Part shown: piece after piece, positions 39,103 to 52,270 of the stretch
How the letters are laid out: the number at the start of each line of letters is the position of its first letter
Position numbering within the stretch: position 1 is the first letter of the stretch
NCBI GenBank assembly: GCA_905160935.1
Contig: CAJHZI010000679.1
Coordinates: 479,501 to 543,500 of the forward strand
From: Enchytraeus crypticus
Taxonomy: Eukaryota > Annelida > Clitellata > Enchytraeida > Enchytraeidae
Length of the DNA: 64,000 nt
Reading direction: 5' to 3'
Notes under the pieces: generated by a model
Told to the model about the DNA's origin: nothing
Databases searched by the model: none
What the model saw: only the letters and a program-made list of their open reading frames with translations
Position numbers and translations under genes: made by a program

Positions 39103-39690
39103 TTGGAGCACAATAAATTGTACCACAATATCACAATTTATATCACAACAAATAGTACGAAATTGGAACAGGTAAGAAGTTTCAAATATTTGGGTCATAC
39201 TATAACCGATGATGGGGAATGTGAGACTGAAATATGCAGTAGGATTGCACAAGCAAAAGTGGCATTAGGTAATAAAAAAGAACTTTTAACAAAAAGACTA
39301 AAGAAAGACACAAAGTTAAAGATAGTGAAAACCTTGGTTTGGACCACGCTATTGTATGGATGTGAAACATGGCCTTTAAGGAAGGAAGTTATTAGGAAAA
39401 TAGAGGCATTTGAAATGTGTATTTGGAGAAGAATGGAGAGGCTTATCTGGACTCAAAGGTTACAATTGAGAAAGTTCCGGAGAGAGTTGGCGCGGATAGA
39501 CAGTTGATAAATGCATTAAGAAATAGGAAGAAGAGTTGGATAGGACACATTCTAAGGGGAAGGTCTATTGAAAGGGGTCATAGAAGGTAGAATGGAAGAA
39601 ATAGAGGCAGAGGCAGGTCGGGATTAGGTATGTTAGATGATTTAAAGACCCAGTCATATGTGGAAATGAGAACATGGAGAGGAATCTTAT
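39103..39690 (+). mobile_element. LINE ORF2 C-terminal fragment
   Basis: An open 134-codon stretch reads RSFKYLGHTITDDGECETEI ... [19 protein letters not shown] ... WRRMERLIWTQRLQ, the classic post-RT thumb of non-LTR elements. Frameshifted continuation: [19 protein letters not shown] and [16 protein letters not shown]. The 5' half is missing. Confidence 0.88.
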
Positions 39691-40244
39691 TAGATTTCAA
39701 GTAAAAATTTCTGCTGTTAATCAGCTGCAGAAAGTTTGAGAACCACAATGTTGCCTGCACTGAACAGCTGCTTAACTCTGGCTCTTGCTCCCAGTCTGCG
39801 CAAGTTGCTGCCATGTCTAGCATTAGACAGCTGCTAACAGCTACTAACAGCTGCTGACAGCTGCTGTTATGAACTATTTCCTGATATGAACAGCTGCAGG
39901 GAGATTAGTCTAGTGCGTAGCATGAAGGACTTCGATACAGAGGATTATGAGTTTGCTAACCGGTCAAGACTGCTGCGATGTTAAAACATTCAGAAAACTA
40001 TACCACCTAAATTTCCAAAAGGCAACTGCTAGCGATTCAAAGCTTGAACATGTATCATATATCATTACATCATCAGCCCCTATATCATTACATCATCATC
40101 ATGTTGAACTTTGTAAAACCATTCCGACACCTACAGACAAGGAAATGTAGTTTAAATCTCCATAGTTTTTGTTTATTTATATTTGTATATTTCTCAAATA
40201 AATCTTTTAAAACAAACTTCAAGCAGAGCATATAGAAAAGATGA

Positions 40245-40248
40245 ATAT

Positions 40249-40295
<47 letters not shown>

Positions 40296-40375
40296 CGGAA
40301 AATACAGGCCACGGAGGCGCTTATATATTCAGGAAGTTGATCAGTAAAAGTAGTAAATGAAAGGAAAAATACTTA
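40245..40375 (+). repeat. (GA)n plus dispersed repeat family H
   Basis: GA run, then gtgaacggaaaatacaggcc and gcttatatattc; matches 63872-63950. Confidence 0.6.
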
Positions 40376-41807
40376 ATTAAGAGAATTTGAGTTAAAATTA
40401 AAAGGTAACTGCTAGAGGGATAGAATTTGTAGTTGTGTACACTACATAAAAAACATTAATTAAAATTAATTGATTAAAAACAGTCTTAAGGATTTACGCA
40501 GGCCTAAGCCATGATCAGACAGGCTTTCTTGAAGAATTCTAGAGAGCTGGCATTAATATTACTATGAGGTAGTTCCACGTATTTACACATCTGTTTTTGA
40601 AGTGATACCGTTCGGCTTTCGATCTAAAAGAGTTTATATAAATAGCAGCATCATTGTTTTTGAATACCCGACTTAAAAGAAAAAAATTAGTGGATTGACA
40701 CCTCGAAGCCAACTGATGAAGTTAGGTGGGAATTGTACGTAATTATAATTTAGATCAATAGTACGATCACCAACTACTACCAACTTCTTACGTGGAAACA
40801 ACAAAACTTAATTTAAAAAACTCTCGGTAGAATTTATATCCAAGCTATCAAACTCTACAACATTAAAATGTATTCCTCCTGATTGACTGATTGATTGACT
40901 GACTGCCTGACTGACTGACTGACTGACTGGCTATCTACCTGAATAATTTATAATTTATTGAACTCGTTGAGCGATTGATTGCATTAAATCATATAATCGA
41001 CTGATTCATTCATTCATACGTTCACTTATTCACTTATTCATTGATTCGTTGACTGATTCAATCATTATTTTCCTAATTTATATATTCATTTATTAATTAA
41101 TTGAATTAATTGCCACATTAAATCATTGATTGATTGAATGATCCACGCGTAAGTTCTTTAATTCTTTTATTTTTTCATTTAGCACTATACTGTGACCCAA
41201 GCTGCATAGACATATTGTACATTAGTTAATATGTGCTCAGCTGCCAGGCATAGCTTATGAAGCCTTGCCTACAATAACATTCTCACCAAGCTCTGAAGCT
41301 TCCATGCAAAGCCTTCTAAAATAGGTCCGCTAACATACACTGTAGATATAAGAATCAAAATGCCAATGTAAAAATCATCGTTGCAACGAAGGATAAACTT
41401 CCGCGTATTCGTGATGATTTTCTGCAAAATTTCTTCAACAGCCTCATTAAATCGGCTTCTATTAAAAGACTATAAATCATTATAAAGGTCCATTCTCTAG
41501 ATCATCATTCATTGTTCCACAAGTGTGGAACAATGTTCAAGTGCTTAGAGTATATTTAAACACTTGAACATATTTAAAATTATTTAAAATTCGTTATGCG
41601 TAAAACCCTCCATGTGTGAAACCCCGAAGTTAGAAACTGAATTGATAAATTAAACGTAGTCATTACTCTGTTCTGCCGCTGCAGTCTGTAAATTTTCTGC
41701 CTTTTACCTTTAAAAATTTCGATTGATTTTTCATAAAGAAAATATAGCTGGAATTTATTCAAACACTGTTTATAATTCTATCAAATACTGTATTTTATTT
41801 TATCAGC

Positions 41808-41848
41808 CAGTGAGGAAACTGACGCTAACATTGGCTTTGCCAGCTTTT
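41808..41848 (+). mobile_element. SINE family A, 3' fragment
   Basis: gtgaggaaactgacgctaac then ggcttt. Confidence 0.55.
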
Positions 41849-42057
41849 TATCAAATACTATTTATCAAATACAATATTTTATTTGAACAACCCACTATTA
41901 ATCGAATGGACCTACTGTATTTTATTTTCTCGAATACTATCACATTTTATCGAACAATGGATTTGATTTTATATAATACTATATATTATACAAAATTTTG
42001 AAACCGCAGTTTTGAGCTATTAGTCATCTTAATTTGTACACGTTGGATCATTAAATT

Positions 42058-42395
42058 AATTGATTGATTAATTAATTTTTTAAATTAACTTGATTAATTT
42101 GCTGGACTAATTAACTTGATTAATTAACTGGATTTATTAACTTGATTAATTAACTTAATTAATTAACTTGATTAATTAACTTAATTAACTTGATTATTTA
42201 ACTGGATTAATTATCTTGATTAATTAACTGGATTATTTAACTGGATTAATTATCTTGATTAATTAACTTGATTAATTATCTTGATTAATTAACTTGATTA
42301 ATTAACTAGATTAATTAACTTGATTAATTAACTTGATTATTTAACTGGATTAATTAACTTGATTATTTAACTTGATTAATTAACTTGATTAATAA
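42058..42395. repeat. About 11 bp tandem repeat
   Basis: ttgattaatta / actggattaatta units. Confidence 0.9.
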
Positions 42396-42607
42396 TACAT
42401 AACTTGTTCAGTAATTCTTGATTTATGCTTGCCTTGATTTCCTCCAGTGCTCTAATTTCAACTATCTGTGGATATCGTCAGAAATATCCTTTCGTAATTC
42501 TTTGTATCCTGTCGCTCGTTCTCAGCATCTTTTCTTCCTTAGTCAGACACTAGACAGATAGATGCACGTGCTACTAAGACTCCTTTCCAGGATTAGTCAT
42601 ACCTTTG

Positions 42608-42733
42608 GATGGAGGCAGTGGCGATGTCGTTAAGTTACTCGATCGCGGATCAGTATGTGCGGGGTTCAAATCCTGAGCTCGCCCGTCACTGACATCGCTT
42701 TTGAGTGAGGAAACTGACGTTAACATAAGCTTT
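42608..42733 (+). mobile_element. SINE family A
   Basis: gcagtggcgatgtcgttaag, gatcgcggatcagtatgtgc, ttcaaatcctgagctcgccc. Confidence 0.78.
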
Positions 42734-42779
42734 ATCAGCTTTTGCTCTTGCTAGCGCCAAATGGTAGCAATTTTCGATA

Positions 42780-42985
42780 GATATATATGATTAATATGAT
42801 TTCCTGTGGTACATAGGATAGGTATATATGATTATATATTATTATATACGATACGCATATATGATTATATACGATTTCCTGTGGTATATATGATTATATA
42901 TGATTTCCTGTGGTATATTTTACTGGTAAATATGATTATATAGGATAGGTATATATGATTATATATGAATTCCTGTGGTACAAGG
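42780..42985. repeat. About 30 bp repeat
   Basis: tatatgattatatatgattt with cctgtggtatat repeated five times. Confidence 0.8.
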
Positions 42986-43194
42986 GGCTATCATTTACTT
43001 GCTGACTGACCTCAACTTTGATTCCAGGCCATTTGTTTCCGAGGAGAACATTCTAACCGTTACGACATACCCCCTCTTCATTTTATTTCTCTCCACGTGT
43101 TTTCAAGTATCTTCTGTGTAAATATGCTTAGTCATATTTTCAGCAGCAACGTCCGCGTGGCTATCCACAGGCGATGAAATGAACGCTAAGCTTT

Positions 43195-43450
43195 ATTAAT
43201 AATATTAGTAATAATAGTATAATATGTTATATAATATAATAATTAATTTATAATATGCTATAATAATTTATAATAGTATAATATGTTATTATAATATAAA
43301 AATAGTATAATATGTTATTAATATTAGTAATAATATGTTTATTACGTTTTTTACTATTATTATTACTATCATTGTTATCCTTATTACTATTATTATTACT
43401 ACTACTGTTATTATTATTACTTATTATTATTATTACTAGTATTACTACTA
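43195..43450. repeat. AT-rich then (TTA)n tract
   Basis: taatagtataatatgttat units followed by (TTA)n/(CTA)n. Confidence 0.85.
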
Positions 43451-44374
43451 TCACTATTCTTACCTTTACGTTACTCCAGCTGAGAATACTTCAAATCACT
43501 TCTTTCGCATATTTAAAACATTCCACCATTTGCACACAGTACTTTCTTCTAAACTGTCATCGTTATTAAATAATCCACTTTCGTCTAGATCATCATAATA
43601 TCTGCAGAATATGATAGTCTCGTTCGCTTTACTACGCAACTGATACCATTCTATCAAAACCTGTTGAAGTTTTTATTGTCTAAACAGAATCTCTGACGTT
43701 AACTCGAAAAACAAACTCTCCTGCCCTCTACAGCCTAGAAACATGAAACTTTTCGCTGTGTGAAACAAGACACGGTTTAGGATGCAGCATTTAGTCTCAC
43801 TGTTTTATAAATTCACCAAACTTTTAAGTTCATCTATTCTGGTGAACTATTTTAAAGCATTCCACGCAATGGAGTGGCTTTTGGCGTCTACTCTGGATCG
43901 AAAATTACGAAAATTTACTTGTATCACAGTGGAACGTGCAAAGTCTACATGTAAAATAGACTGGGCTAAAACACGAGGTTGGTTCTGATAGTGTGAGAGA
44001 AAAGAGCTTAGACATAATCAGAGATATCATATTATTTCATTGTATCGCAGGTAACTTTTAGTCATGCGACTTTCATTTATCTACAAAAGTCATATTTTAC
44101 TTTACTAATAATAAATAATTGCTAATTATGTAAAGTGCTATTCTTGTTGTGTCCGGGTTGCTGAAGAATAGACCAAATGTTAGCTGTACGTGTCGTAAGA
44201 GGAGGATAGAGAAGAACTTCGGAAAGCAACGAGAAACCATATCAGAAGAGGTATTTTTCTCAAGCTATAGGATACAAAAGGTATGGATAAGGTAGCCCTT
44301 TTGTGAAGGGATTATTTTGATGATCGATGGAGTACTCTTTATTAATCGGGAAAGCAGACTCTGAGTGGGAATAT

Positions 44375-44428
44375 GTACTTTGGACCTGCCATTTGACTGA
44401 GCGCTTCAGAGAGGAGGAGAGAGACAAA
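44375..44428 (+). mobile_element. LINE 3' end, diverged
   Basis: tactttggacctgccatttg then a GA-rich end. Confidence 0.5.
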
Positions 44429-44434
44429 ACTGAT

Positions 44435-44561
44435 AAAGCTCATGTTAACGTCAGTTTCGTCACTCGAAAACGATGTCAGTGACGGGCGAGCCCAGGATTT
44501 GAACCCCGCACATACTGATCCGCGGTCGAATATCTTACCGACATCGCCACTGGCTCCAGCC
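44435..44561 (-). mobile_element. SINE family A
   Basis: Reverse copy near consensus (ttgaaccccgcacatactga, gccactggctccagcc), directly after the LINE 3' end. Confidence 0.78.
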
Positions 44562-44665
44562 TATAAGATATCTAAGAGAAGCATAGACTAATTACAATTT
44601 TTTATAAATTAAAGAAAAATCTGACAATATTATCAGGAGATGGTTGATGCTCACTCAGTAAAACT

Positions 44666-44785
44666 TCAAACATGGCGTACAGTGCTCAGTCCAGCTTTAC
44701 TAAACCTCTCTTGAGAAACATCAGGAAACTTCTCAACAGCTGTATCAGATAGACTCTGCTGTATCAAGTCATCACTGCTCTTCGT
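44666..44785 (-). CDS. Orphan exon, possible 5' MTCL exon or terminal exon
   Basis: Acceptor tttttatttttcag is followed by 39 open codons (TKSSDDLIQQSLSDTAVEKF ...) to a TGA. If it is internal, GAGAG|gtttag could be the donor, but that exits in phase 2 whereas exon 36162-36269 needs phase 1, so another exon would have to intervene. It could equally be the last exon of an unseen transcript. The product is not recognised. Confidence 0.3.
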   Translation of the reverse strand, partial: TKSSDDLIQQSLSDTAVEKFPDVSQERFSKAGLSTVRHV

Positions 44786-45504
44786 CTGAAAAATAAAAAT
44801 CCGCAGACATGGCTGCCCTTAAACTGTTAAACAGCAGGCCGCTTCAACTTTTTTTTAAACTATATTTGCAAATAAATGATTACAAACCAATTTAAAGTCA
44901 ATTTAAGCCGAAGGTACCATGAGAGAAGGGGTGAAGTAAAATTTGGCATAATCTTATGTGGAATACGGTGAAAAAGCAAAGCTTTTGCTTCACAGACCGC
45001 AGTGTATAGGCCTTAGAGTTTAATGTTTGAAACAGTACATCAACTGAAAACTTTACATTATGAAGACATCGCTATATTTTACAAAGAATCTCTAGATAAC
45101 ATACAAACAATTACAATAACCCATAATACTATTATAATGCTTATAGTATAGGCTATGCAGGAACAACAGTAGGTCAGAACAGCCAAATGGCTTATACGTT
45201 TAAATTCGATTACGGCAAAAATGCTGATTAGAGTGAGCAATTAGGTTCTATGGGCTAATTGCTGTTTAAAACTTCTTAAAGTTATAATTAACAATATTGC
45301 ACAAAGCCTTAAAGCATTTCAGTTTTACTGAAGCTGAAATGTAAAGATAGGCACTTGCAAAGGAGCATGTTTTGAAATCAGTATAACTTTTACTTCACCA
45401 GATGTCATCAGTATTTTGTTAGTACATTTTTTGTATTGATCAACTAATGAGATCGACCATGGCCTTATCATACCGAGTTCATTGAGAGAGTTATGCTGTA
45501 GTCT

Positions 45505-45640
45505 ATATCTATTGTACTTTGGACTGATTTTCTGGATTTTGGTATTTTCACCGTTCTTTTTGTTCGCTGGCTTGATTTTGTTTCAAAAGTGCTCGATTTT
45601 GTCATTGATGACTGTAGCACTCTAATTCCTGTTGTTATTA
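45505..45640 (+). repeat. Dispersed repeat family E
   Basis: tggcttgattttgtttcaaa, gtgctcgattttgtcattga, tgactgtagcactctaatt, then (TTA)n. Confidence 0.65.
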
Positions 45641-47084
45641 TTATTATTGCGAGATATTTCAATATGTTTGAAATGTATTTCTCGTGGAGAACTCAGTCAA
45701 TTCTGATAGCTGCTTTGTTTGGTTGGTCAGCTGATCAACCACCTGGTCAACCAATCATATACATGTACGCCAAATATATATCAAACTATTGTCCCGTGTT
45801 GTGTCCTGGATACTGGAGACTAGACCAACCATCAACTGATCAACTGCACTTGTAGTAGAAGGCGACAAAGAAGAACATGAAGAAGACAACGTGAAACCAC
45901 CTTGTAAGCCATGTTATTCATAGTCAGTCTATTCGTATCCCGACCCTAGTTAAACTGGAATTCAAGGGTAGAAGAAGATTATTATGATGTTTGATATAAT
46001 TATTACAATTACTTTAAAACTAGCAGTAGCGACACATGACTGACTACGCAGCTGAATTCAATTTGCAAGGCTAAATAAACCCTTTAGCTAATTGTATATG
46101 ATTTTAAAAATGTAATTTAATACTGGTCCATTTTCTATTACTTACTTTGTGTTCCGAAATTTCAAAATCTGTCAATAAAACGTCAATAATGTAACAGAAA
46201 TTGATAAATTGGAACTGACAGACTATTCCTGTCATTAGAAATGACAGGCATGGCAGAGTATGCAGCTGAATTCATTTTGCATTGCTTAATAAACCATATA
46301 GATAACTTTATATGATTGTAAATTTTAAACTTTATTTTATTCCATAGTTACTACTTATCTTTTGTTCCAAAATTTCAATACCTGTCAGTAAAACGTCACA
46401 AATCTGAAAGCCAGTGAGATGTGCGACAGATGAGTTGTGTAGAGTTGGCAGCAGTTGTTACTTGATGAAGTCGTTAGATGGCACTTTACAGAAGATCTTA
46501 AGCTTGGCTCAAGCACAGTTTGTCTTATAGCAAATCGTCTTTAATGCGTATAACTTAGAAATTGTTTTAAAAAAATTTACTTAGAAGTAGTTTATAGTAG
46601 AATAGTTCTGCTTGATATGCACTGGTTTATGCAATTAAGGTCATTAATTTGTTCTACTAGTAAATTTATACTGAAAATAGCAGAGACATATTTTAATTGG
46701 TAATTTTAGTGACAGATAGATATTTTATTATTAACCGGCTCATTCAATAGAGCCTACAGTTTGCTGCTCGTTAACAAAGAAATTCATATTTATTATCAAT
46801 AGCCTAATAAATAAGACTGTTGTGTCCGGTACACTGAAGAATAGACCAACCGTAAACTGCACGTATCACGTGTATTAAGAAAAGCGATTGAGCAAGAACT
46901 GAAGACGACAATTATTATGAGATGCCGCATTATTTTAAAGTCACCATGTAGGCCAAACGCAGAAGCCATATTATTCCCAAGCCACGGGCTACATGGTGTG
47001 CTTATGGCACAGTCATTAGTGAATGGATTAACTCGTTAAGCAATGAAGCAATCTCAGGGGTATGAAAGCACCATGTGAGTAGGA

Positions 47085-47165
47085 ATATGTATCTTGTACC
47101 TGCCGTTTGGCAGAACTTTAGAGAGAGAGAGAGAGAGAGAGAGAGGGAAAGAGAGTGAGAGAGAG
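47085..47165 (+). mobile_element. LINE 3' end with (GA)n
   Basis: tgtacctgccgtttggcaga then (GA)n. Confidence 0.55.
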
Positions 47166-48010
47166 TGAAAGAGGGAGATTAAGAAGCTAATTAAATAAGT
47201 AATTACCAAGTCTTATATTATATTATTTTTTACTATTATTTAATTTTTTTTATTGTATTATTCTTTATTATTTGTTAGTCTTTCTAAAAACGAGCATAAA
47301 TTAATTGCGACTCTAGAATGCGATATGCGATATACGATCATTGCCTTTTCGTTGTTAAAATAATTGAAAAGTTCATAGAGTTCACACGATTCAGAGAGAA
47401 TAAAGAATTCAATGAGAATTAAAAGGTTTAATTCGATTTGATTTGCTCTTTACAACAAAATGCGACGAGCTATGAAATTTTGATAGATGGTCTTCGCTCT
47501 TCTAATATCTATATAAAGTCATGTAGTCTAATTCCTAATAGTCCTTCAGACCAAATTGTAGCAAAGCAAAGTTCAGTTTATTTGAAATAAAGAACACGAT
47601 ATTGCTTAATCTTCAATTGTAACTAAGCATTTAATTTTTAATGCATCACATTAGGCGAGGATATTTGGAGTGCCAGAAATAAAATTAAACCCTGTTAAAC
47701 AAAAAATTTATTAATAGAAACGGGAAGATATGAAGGTATAAAATAAAGTTCTCCAAATTCTTTAATTTCACTTGATATATGAACGTTCTTATTAATTAAA
47801 TTACTTTGTTAATTAGGCTCGCCTACAGGGTGTTGTAACGCTGTACAATTACTATAAATAGTAGAAGTTCTTTTAAATATCATCTTCATTATGGTATCAT
47901 CTGCTAGAATGTGAAGCTGAAAAGATACAGAGTGAGAGTTTCATCACTTTTAAGTCAATATCAGTACAGTTATTTTAACTTCTTCCTCACCTCTGTATAA
48001 ATATAAATAA

Positions 48011-49097
<1,087 letters not shown>

Positions 49098-49102
49098 TAT
49101 AT

Positions 49103-49104
<2 letters not shown>

Positions 49105-49180
<76 letters not shown>
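49105..49180. repeat. (TA)n microsatellite, right of foldback element
   Basis: Continuous TA array with a GTGT start. Confidence 0.95.
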
Positions 49181-49181
<1 letters not shown>

Positions 49182-49234
49182 AGTGTGTGTACTTTTCTTC
49201 CGATTCGGTAGAGAACTACACAGGAAATATGAAG

Positions 49235-49266
49235 GGCTATAAATACTGGACCTGCCAATAGGCAAT
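49235..49266 (+). mobile_element. LINE 3' end, short
   Basis: actggacctgccaataggca. Confidence 0.45.
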
Positions 49267-49374
49267 TATGTCACAGACTGAGAAATAATACTTTAAAATC
49301 TAGGCAATTACGAACTCTAAAGTTTCAATTTCAGTGACTATACGACTTCTTTATGTGACTATTTGATTAACTCC

Positions 49375-49795
49375 TCACATAATCAAATATTCACCTAATC
49401 ATCACATAAATAAATCACGCATTAGCATAATCAATCGCACAATGAAACATTCACATAATCAATCATTCACATAATCAAACATTTACATAATCAAATATTC
49501 ACATAATCAAATATTCACATAACCAAATATTCACATAATCAAATATTCACATAATAAAATATTCACATAATCAAACATTTACATAATCAAACATTCACAT
49601 AATCAAACATTCACATAATCAAATATTCACATAATCAAATATTCACATAATCAAATATTCACATAATAAAACATTCACATAATAAAACATTCACATAATC
49701 GAACATTCACATAATAAAACATTCACATAATCGAACATTCACATAATCAATTATTCACGTAATAAATCATTCACATAATCAATCATTCACTATTT
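49375..49795. repeat. 16 bp minisatellite
   Basis: About 25 units of cacataatcaaatatt with aaacatt and gaacatt variants. Confidence 0.95.
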
Positions 49796-49987
49796 AACAG
49801 GTCGGTCCCTCAAGAAGCTCGATCTTTACCAAAATATTATCAATCAATCAATCAATCAATGCAATTTAACGTCCGCTTCATCTGCATTCTAGGAATTAAG
49901 ATGTTATTGTGAAAATTTGGGTTTTCTCGCCCCTGATGACTTGCCCAGAACACCCTCAATCAATCAATCAATCAATCAATTAATCAA

Positions 49988-50050
49988 TCAATAAGAATTT
50001 AACGTCCGGTTCCTCGCCATAAATCAATGTAAAGAATGTCACATCTTGCA
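49988..50050 (-). mobile_element. Family C fragment
   Basis: (TCAA)n then aacgtccggttcctcgccat. Confidence 0.6.
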
Positions 50051-50350
50051 GCTACAACTATAACTTATATCTAAGGAGAGCGGAGAATTTCTGTCACCTC
50101 TGTTCTAAGCGAGTGATAACTGTCTTCAAATTTTAATCAGCTAATTTGTATGTAAATAGAGCTCAGCTGTGGAGGCGCTAGTAGGAGTCATAAAATCTTA
50201 AATAACTCACAGCCGCTTTGAAGCCCCTGGCAAAGCTTTCAGATTGAAATGATATGGACATTCACGAGTTACAGGACCGATAAATTGATATTTGACTAAA
50301 CTGTTGAATGTTTAGAACTTAATATGGTATTGAGAGTGATAGATATCGTC

Positions 50351-50484
50351 ACTGTCTTCAGCCAGTGACGATATCGGTAAAATACTCGACCGCGGATCAG
50401 TAGGTTCGGGGTTCAAATCCTGGGCTCGCCACTCACTGACGTCGCCTTCGAGTTAGGAAACTGACGTTAAAATTAGCTTAGCTT
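50351..50484 (+). mobile_element. SINE family A
   Basis: gccagtgacgatatcggtaa ... ttcaaatcctgggctcgcc, ending in a short (GCTTA)n tail. Confidence 0.75.
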
Positions 50485-50937
50485 AGCTTATCATTGATGG
50501 TGCTTATTTACTGTAAACATGCTTTAGTTGATTAATGTTTTATGGGAGGGTGTGGAAGCTTGCTAAGTATGCATGTAGTGAATAATCATTCCCCTTCAAA
50601 TCTCGACATTTTCTAAACTCAGCATGTTGTCACAATAATTTCATTTGACGAGAGATAATTTTATGTGATTATCGCTTCAAATGTGATCGTAACTGTTTAT
50701 TTTTCATACAGTTGAAACGTTTCCATGACAGACTTTCAAAGCAAATTAACGAAGCTATAGGTTTCGCTGTGGAAATTCTTTCACTGCGCCCTGTAGCACA
50801 AGTTAATTATATATTTTAATATATTTACACAATTTACTTTTTATATAGGGTATATTTCCATTGCACCCAGTAGAACAAGTTAATTATATGCTTAATATAT
50901 TTACATAATGTACTTTGTATAGAATGTCTAAATAGCC

Positions 50938-51152
50938 TAGGTGTAACGTCATGAAGTTTTAAATGACAAATCCAGAGGTGATTTGAATCCTCGTGGGTTC
51001 GAATCCCGGCCGCGCTGATCTGAGAGTAAAATCTCTGGCATTCACTGGACTGGTTATACGGAAAATGGTCTAAATTGCCTAACGGATTAAACATGTGGTT
51101 TTAAAAGTGATAGATATCAACATAGTTGATTATTCACTATAATGCGTGTTTA
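50938..51152 (+). mobile_element. SINE family B, full copy
   Basis: agcctaggtgtaacgtcatg head, gggttcgaatcccgg B box, gagagtaaaatct, gtgatagatatcaacata tail. Best full-length member for defining the family. Confidence 0.8.
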
Positions 51153-51380
51153 CTTTTTGTAATTGAAAATATTCCCACTTAGCCTCTCATCTCAAATCTT
51201 GAGATCTTGCTAAAGGTCTTAGAATCGGTCTGAGATGTAAGAATATTTGTAAGAATATAAAAATAAATGACGTAATTGTATCATAGATAAACGAGATTAG
51301 ATTTTTTGGATTTAAAAATTTACTTTATTTTTAATAATTTCTGATAAATTATAGCAACAAATTGAAATGAACTTATCTCT

Positions 51381-51505
51381 GGCTGGAGCCAGTGGCGATG
51401 TCGGTAAGATACTCGATCAGTATGTGAGGTATTCAAATTCTGGGCTCGCCCGTCACTGACATCGCTTTCCAGTGAGGAAACTGACGTTAACATTATCTTT
51501 TTTAT
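51381..51505 (+). mobile_element. SINE family A
   Basis: ggctggagccagtggcgatg start; lacks the ccgcgg segment of other copies. Confidence 0.75.
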
Positions 51506-52227
51506 CAAGGCTCAGAACCTTTGTGGATTCACTTTATGGACACTAGGGTAGTCTCTACAACCCTCTTCATCCACTGATCTCTATCCATCAGAGTCATAAA
51601 CATCACCTGAATATTGAATTTGATATCTAATCTACTAGTCTTTTTTACATTGTCCTATTGGGTTACGTTTATTTCTATTACGTATCATCATTTTATTAAC
51701 TAATTATGTATATGTAAGCATTTTTTCTACTGGAGTAATTTCATGCAATCTTATGTCCTTTCCAACTTTATGTTTTTCCCTATGGTTTTACTCAAAATTC
51801 TTTCGTTTTTTCATAAACTTCATTATTTAGTATTACACTGGTCGTCAATTTTTAGCGAAAACACATAATATTTTTTAATTTTGTTACAATTGATGTATAA
51901 ATTACTTTATTTATTATTAATCTATTTTTGAAAAACAGTAATGTCCACTTTTTTAATGACCAAATTTTTACAATTTTGGTCACTAGTTCACTAGTTTATA
52001 TATGAATATACAGATTTAACAGACTGTTTACATTTGTTTAACAGATTTCGCAGTAATTTTTAATTATTCTAGCAATATAGCATATTTCATCTCTTCTAAT
52101 ATAGCGACAATTGTAGTAGCGGAGAAGGAAGTGGCAATGGTTTCAGCAAACACATAAACATCACTAAATATACAATGAATTCTAGTTATATGGGTGTTTA
52201 ATGTAACTACTGAAAGAGATTAGAAAT

Positions 52228-52270
52228 ATGATGCTGTTGCTGATATTTCTTGCAGTTCTTCAATCAAGTG
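52228..52270 (+). CDS. Secreted-protein gene exon 1, signal peptide
   Basis: Tandem ATG ATG start, 14 codons of hydrophobic signal, ending AGTG|gtaagt (strong donor) in phase 1. The first ATG was chosen by convention; either works. Confidence 0.65.

Larger units (their letters stand above)
36270..44660. other. Repeat-rich region, no confident exon
   Basis: Holds the 30 bp minisatellite, microsatellites, a LINE 3' fragment and SINE pieces. It may be a 5' intron of the MTCL gene, because exon 36162-36269 needs an upstream partner. Confidence 0.5.
44786..48000. other. No gene seen
   Basis: AT-rich sequence with a family E copy and a decayed LINE 3' end at 47085-47165; no splice-bounded open segment found. 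Confidence 0.45.

Noticed and set aside
43782-43988. 68-codon plus-strand frame
   Set aside because: No splice support, homology or composition shift; chance open frame.
49375-49795. Regularly spaced 16 bp units resembling a CRISPR array
   Set aside because: Units are contiguous with no unique spacers, in an animal genome with introns; a simple minisatellite.
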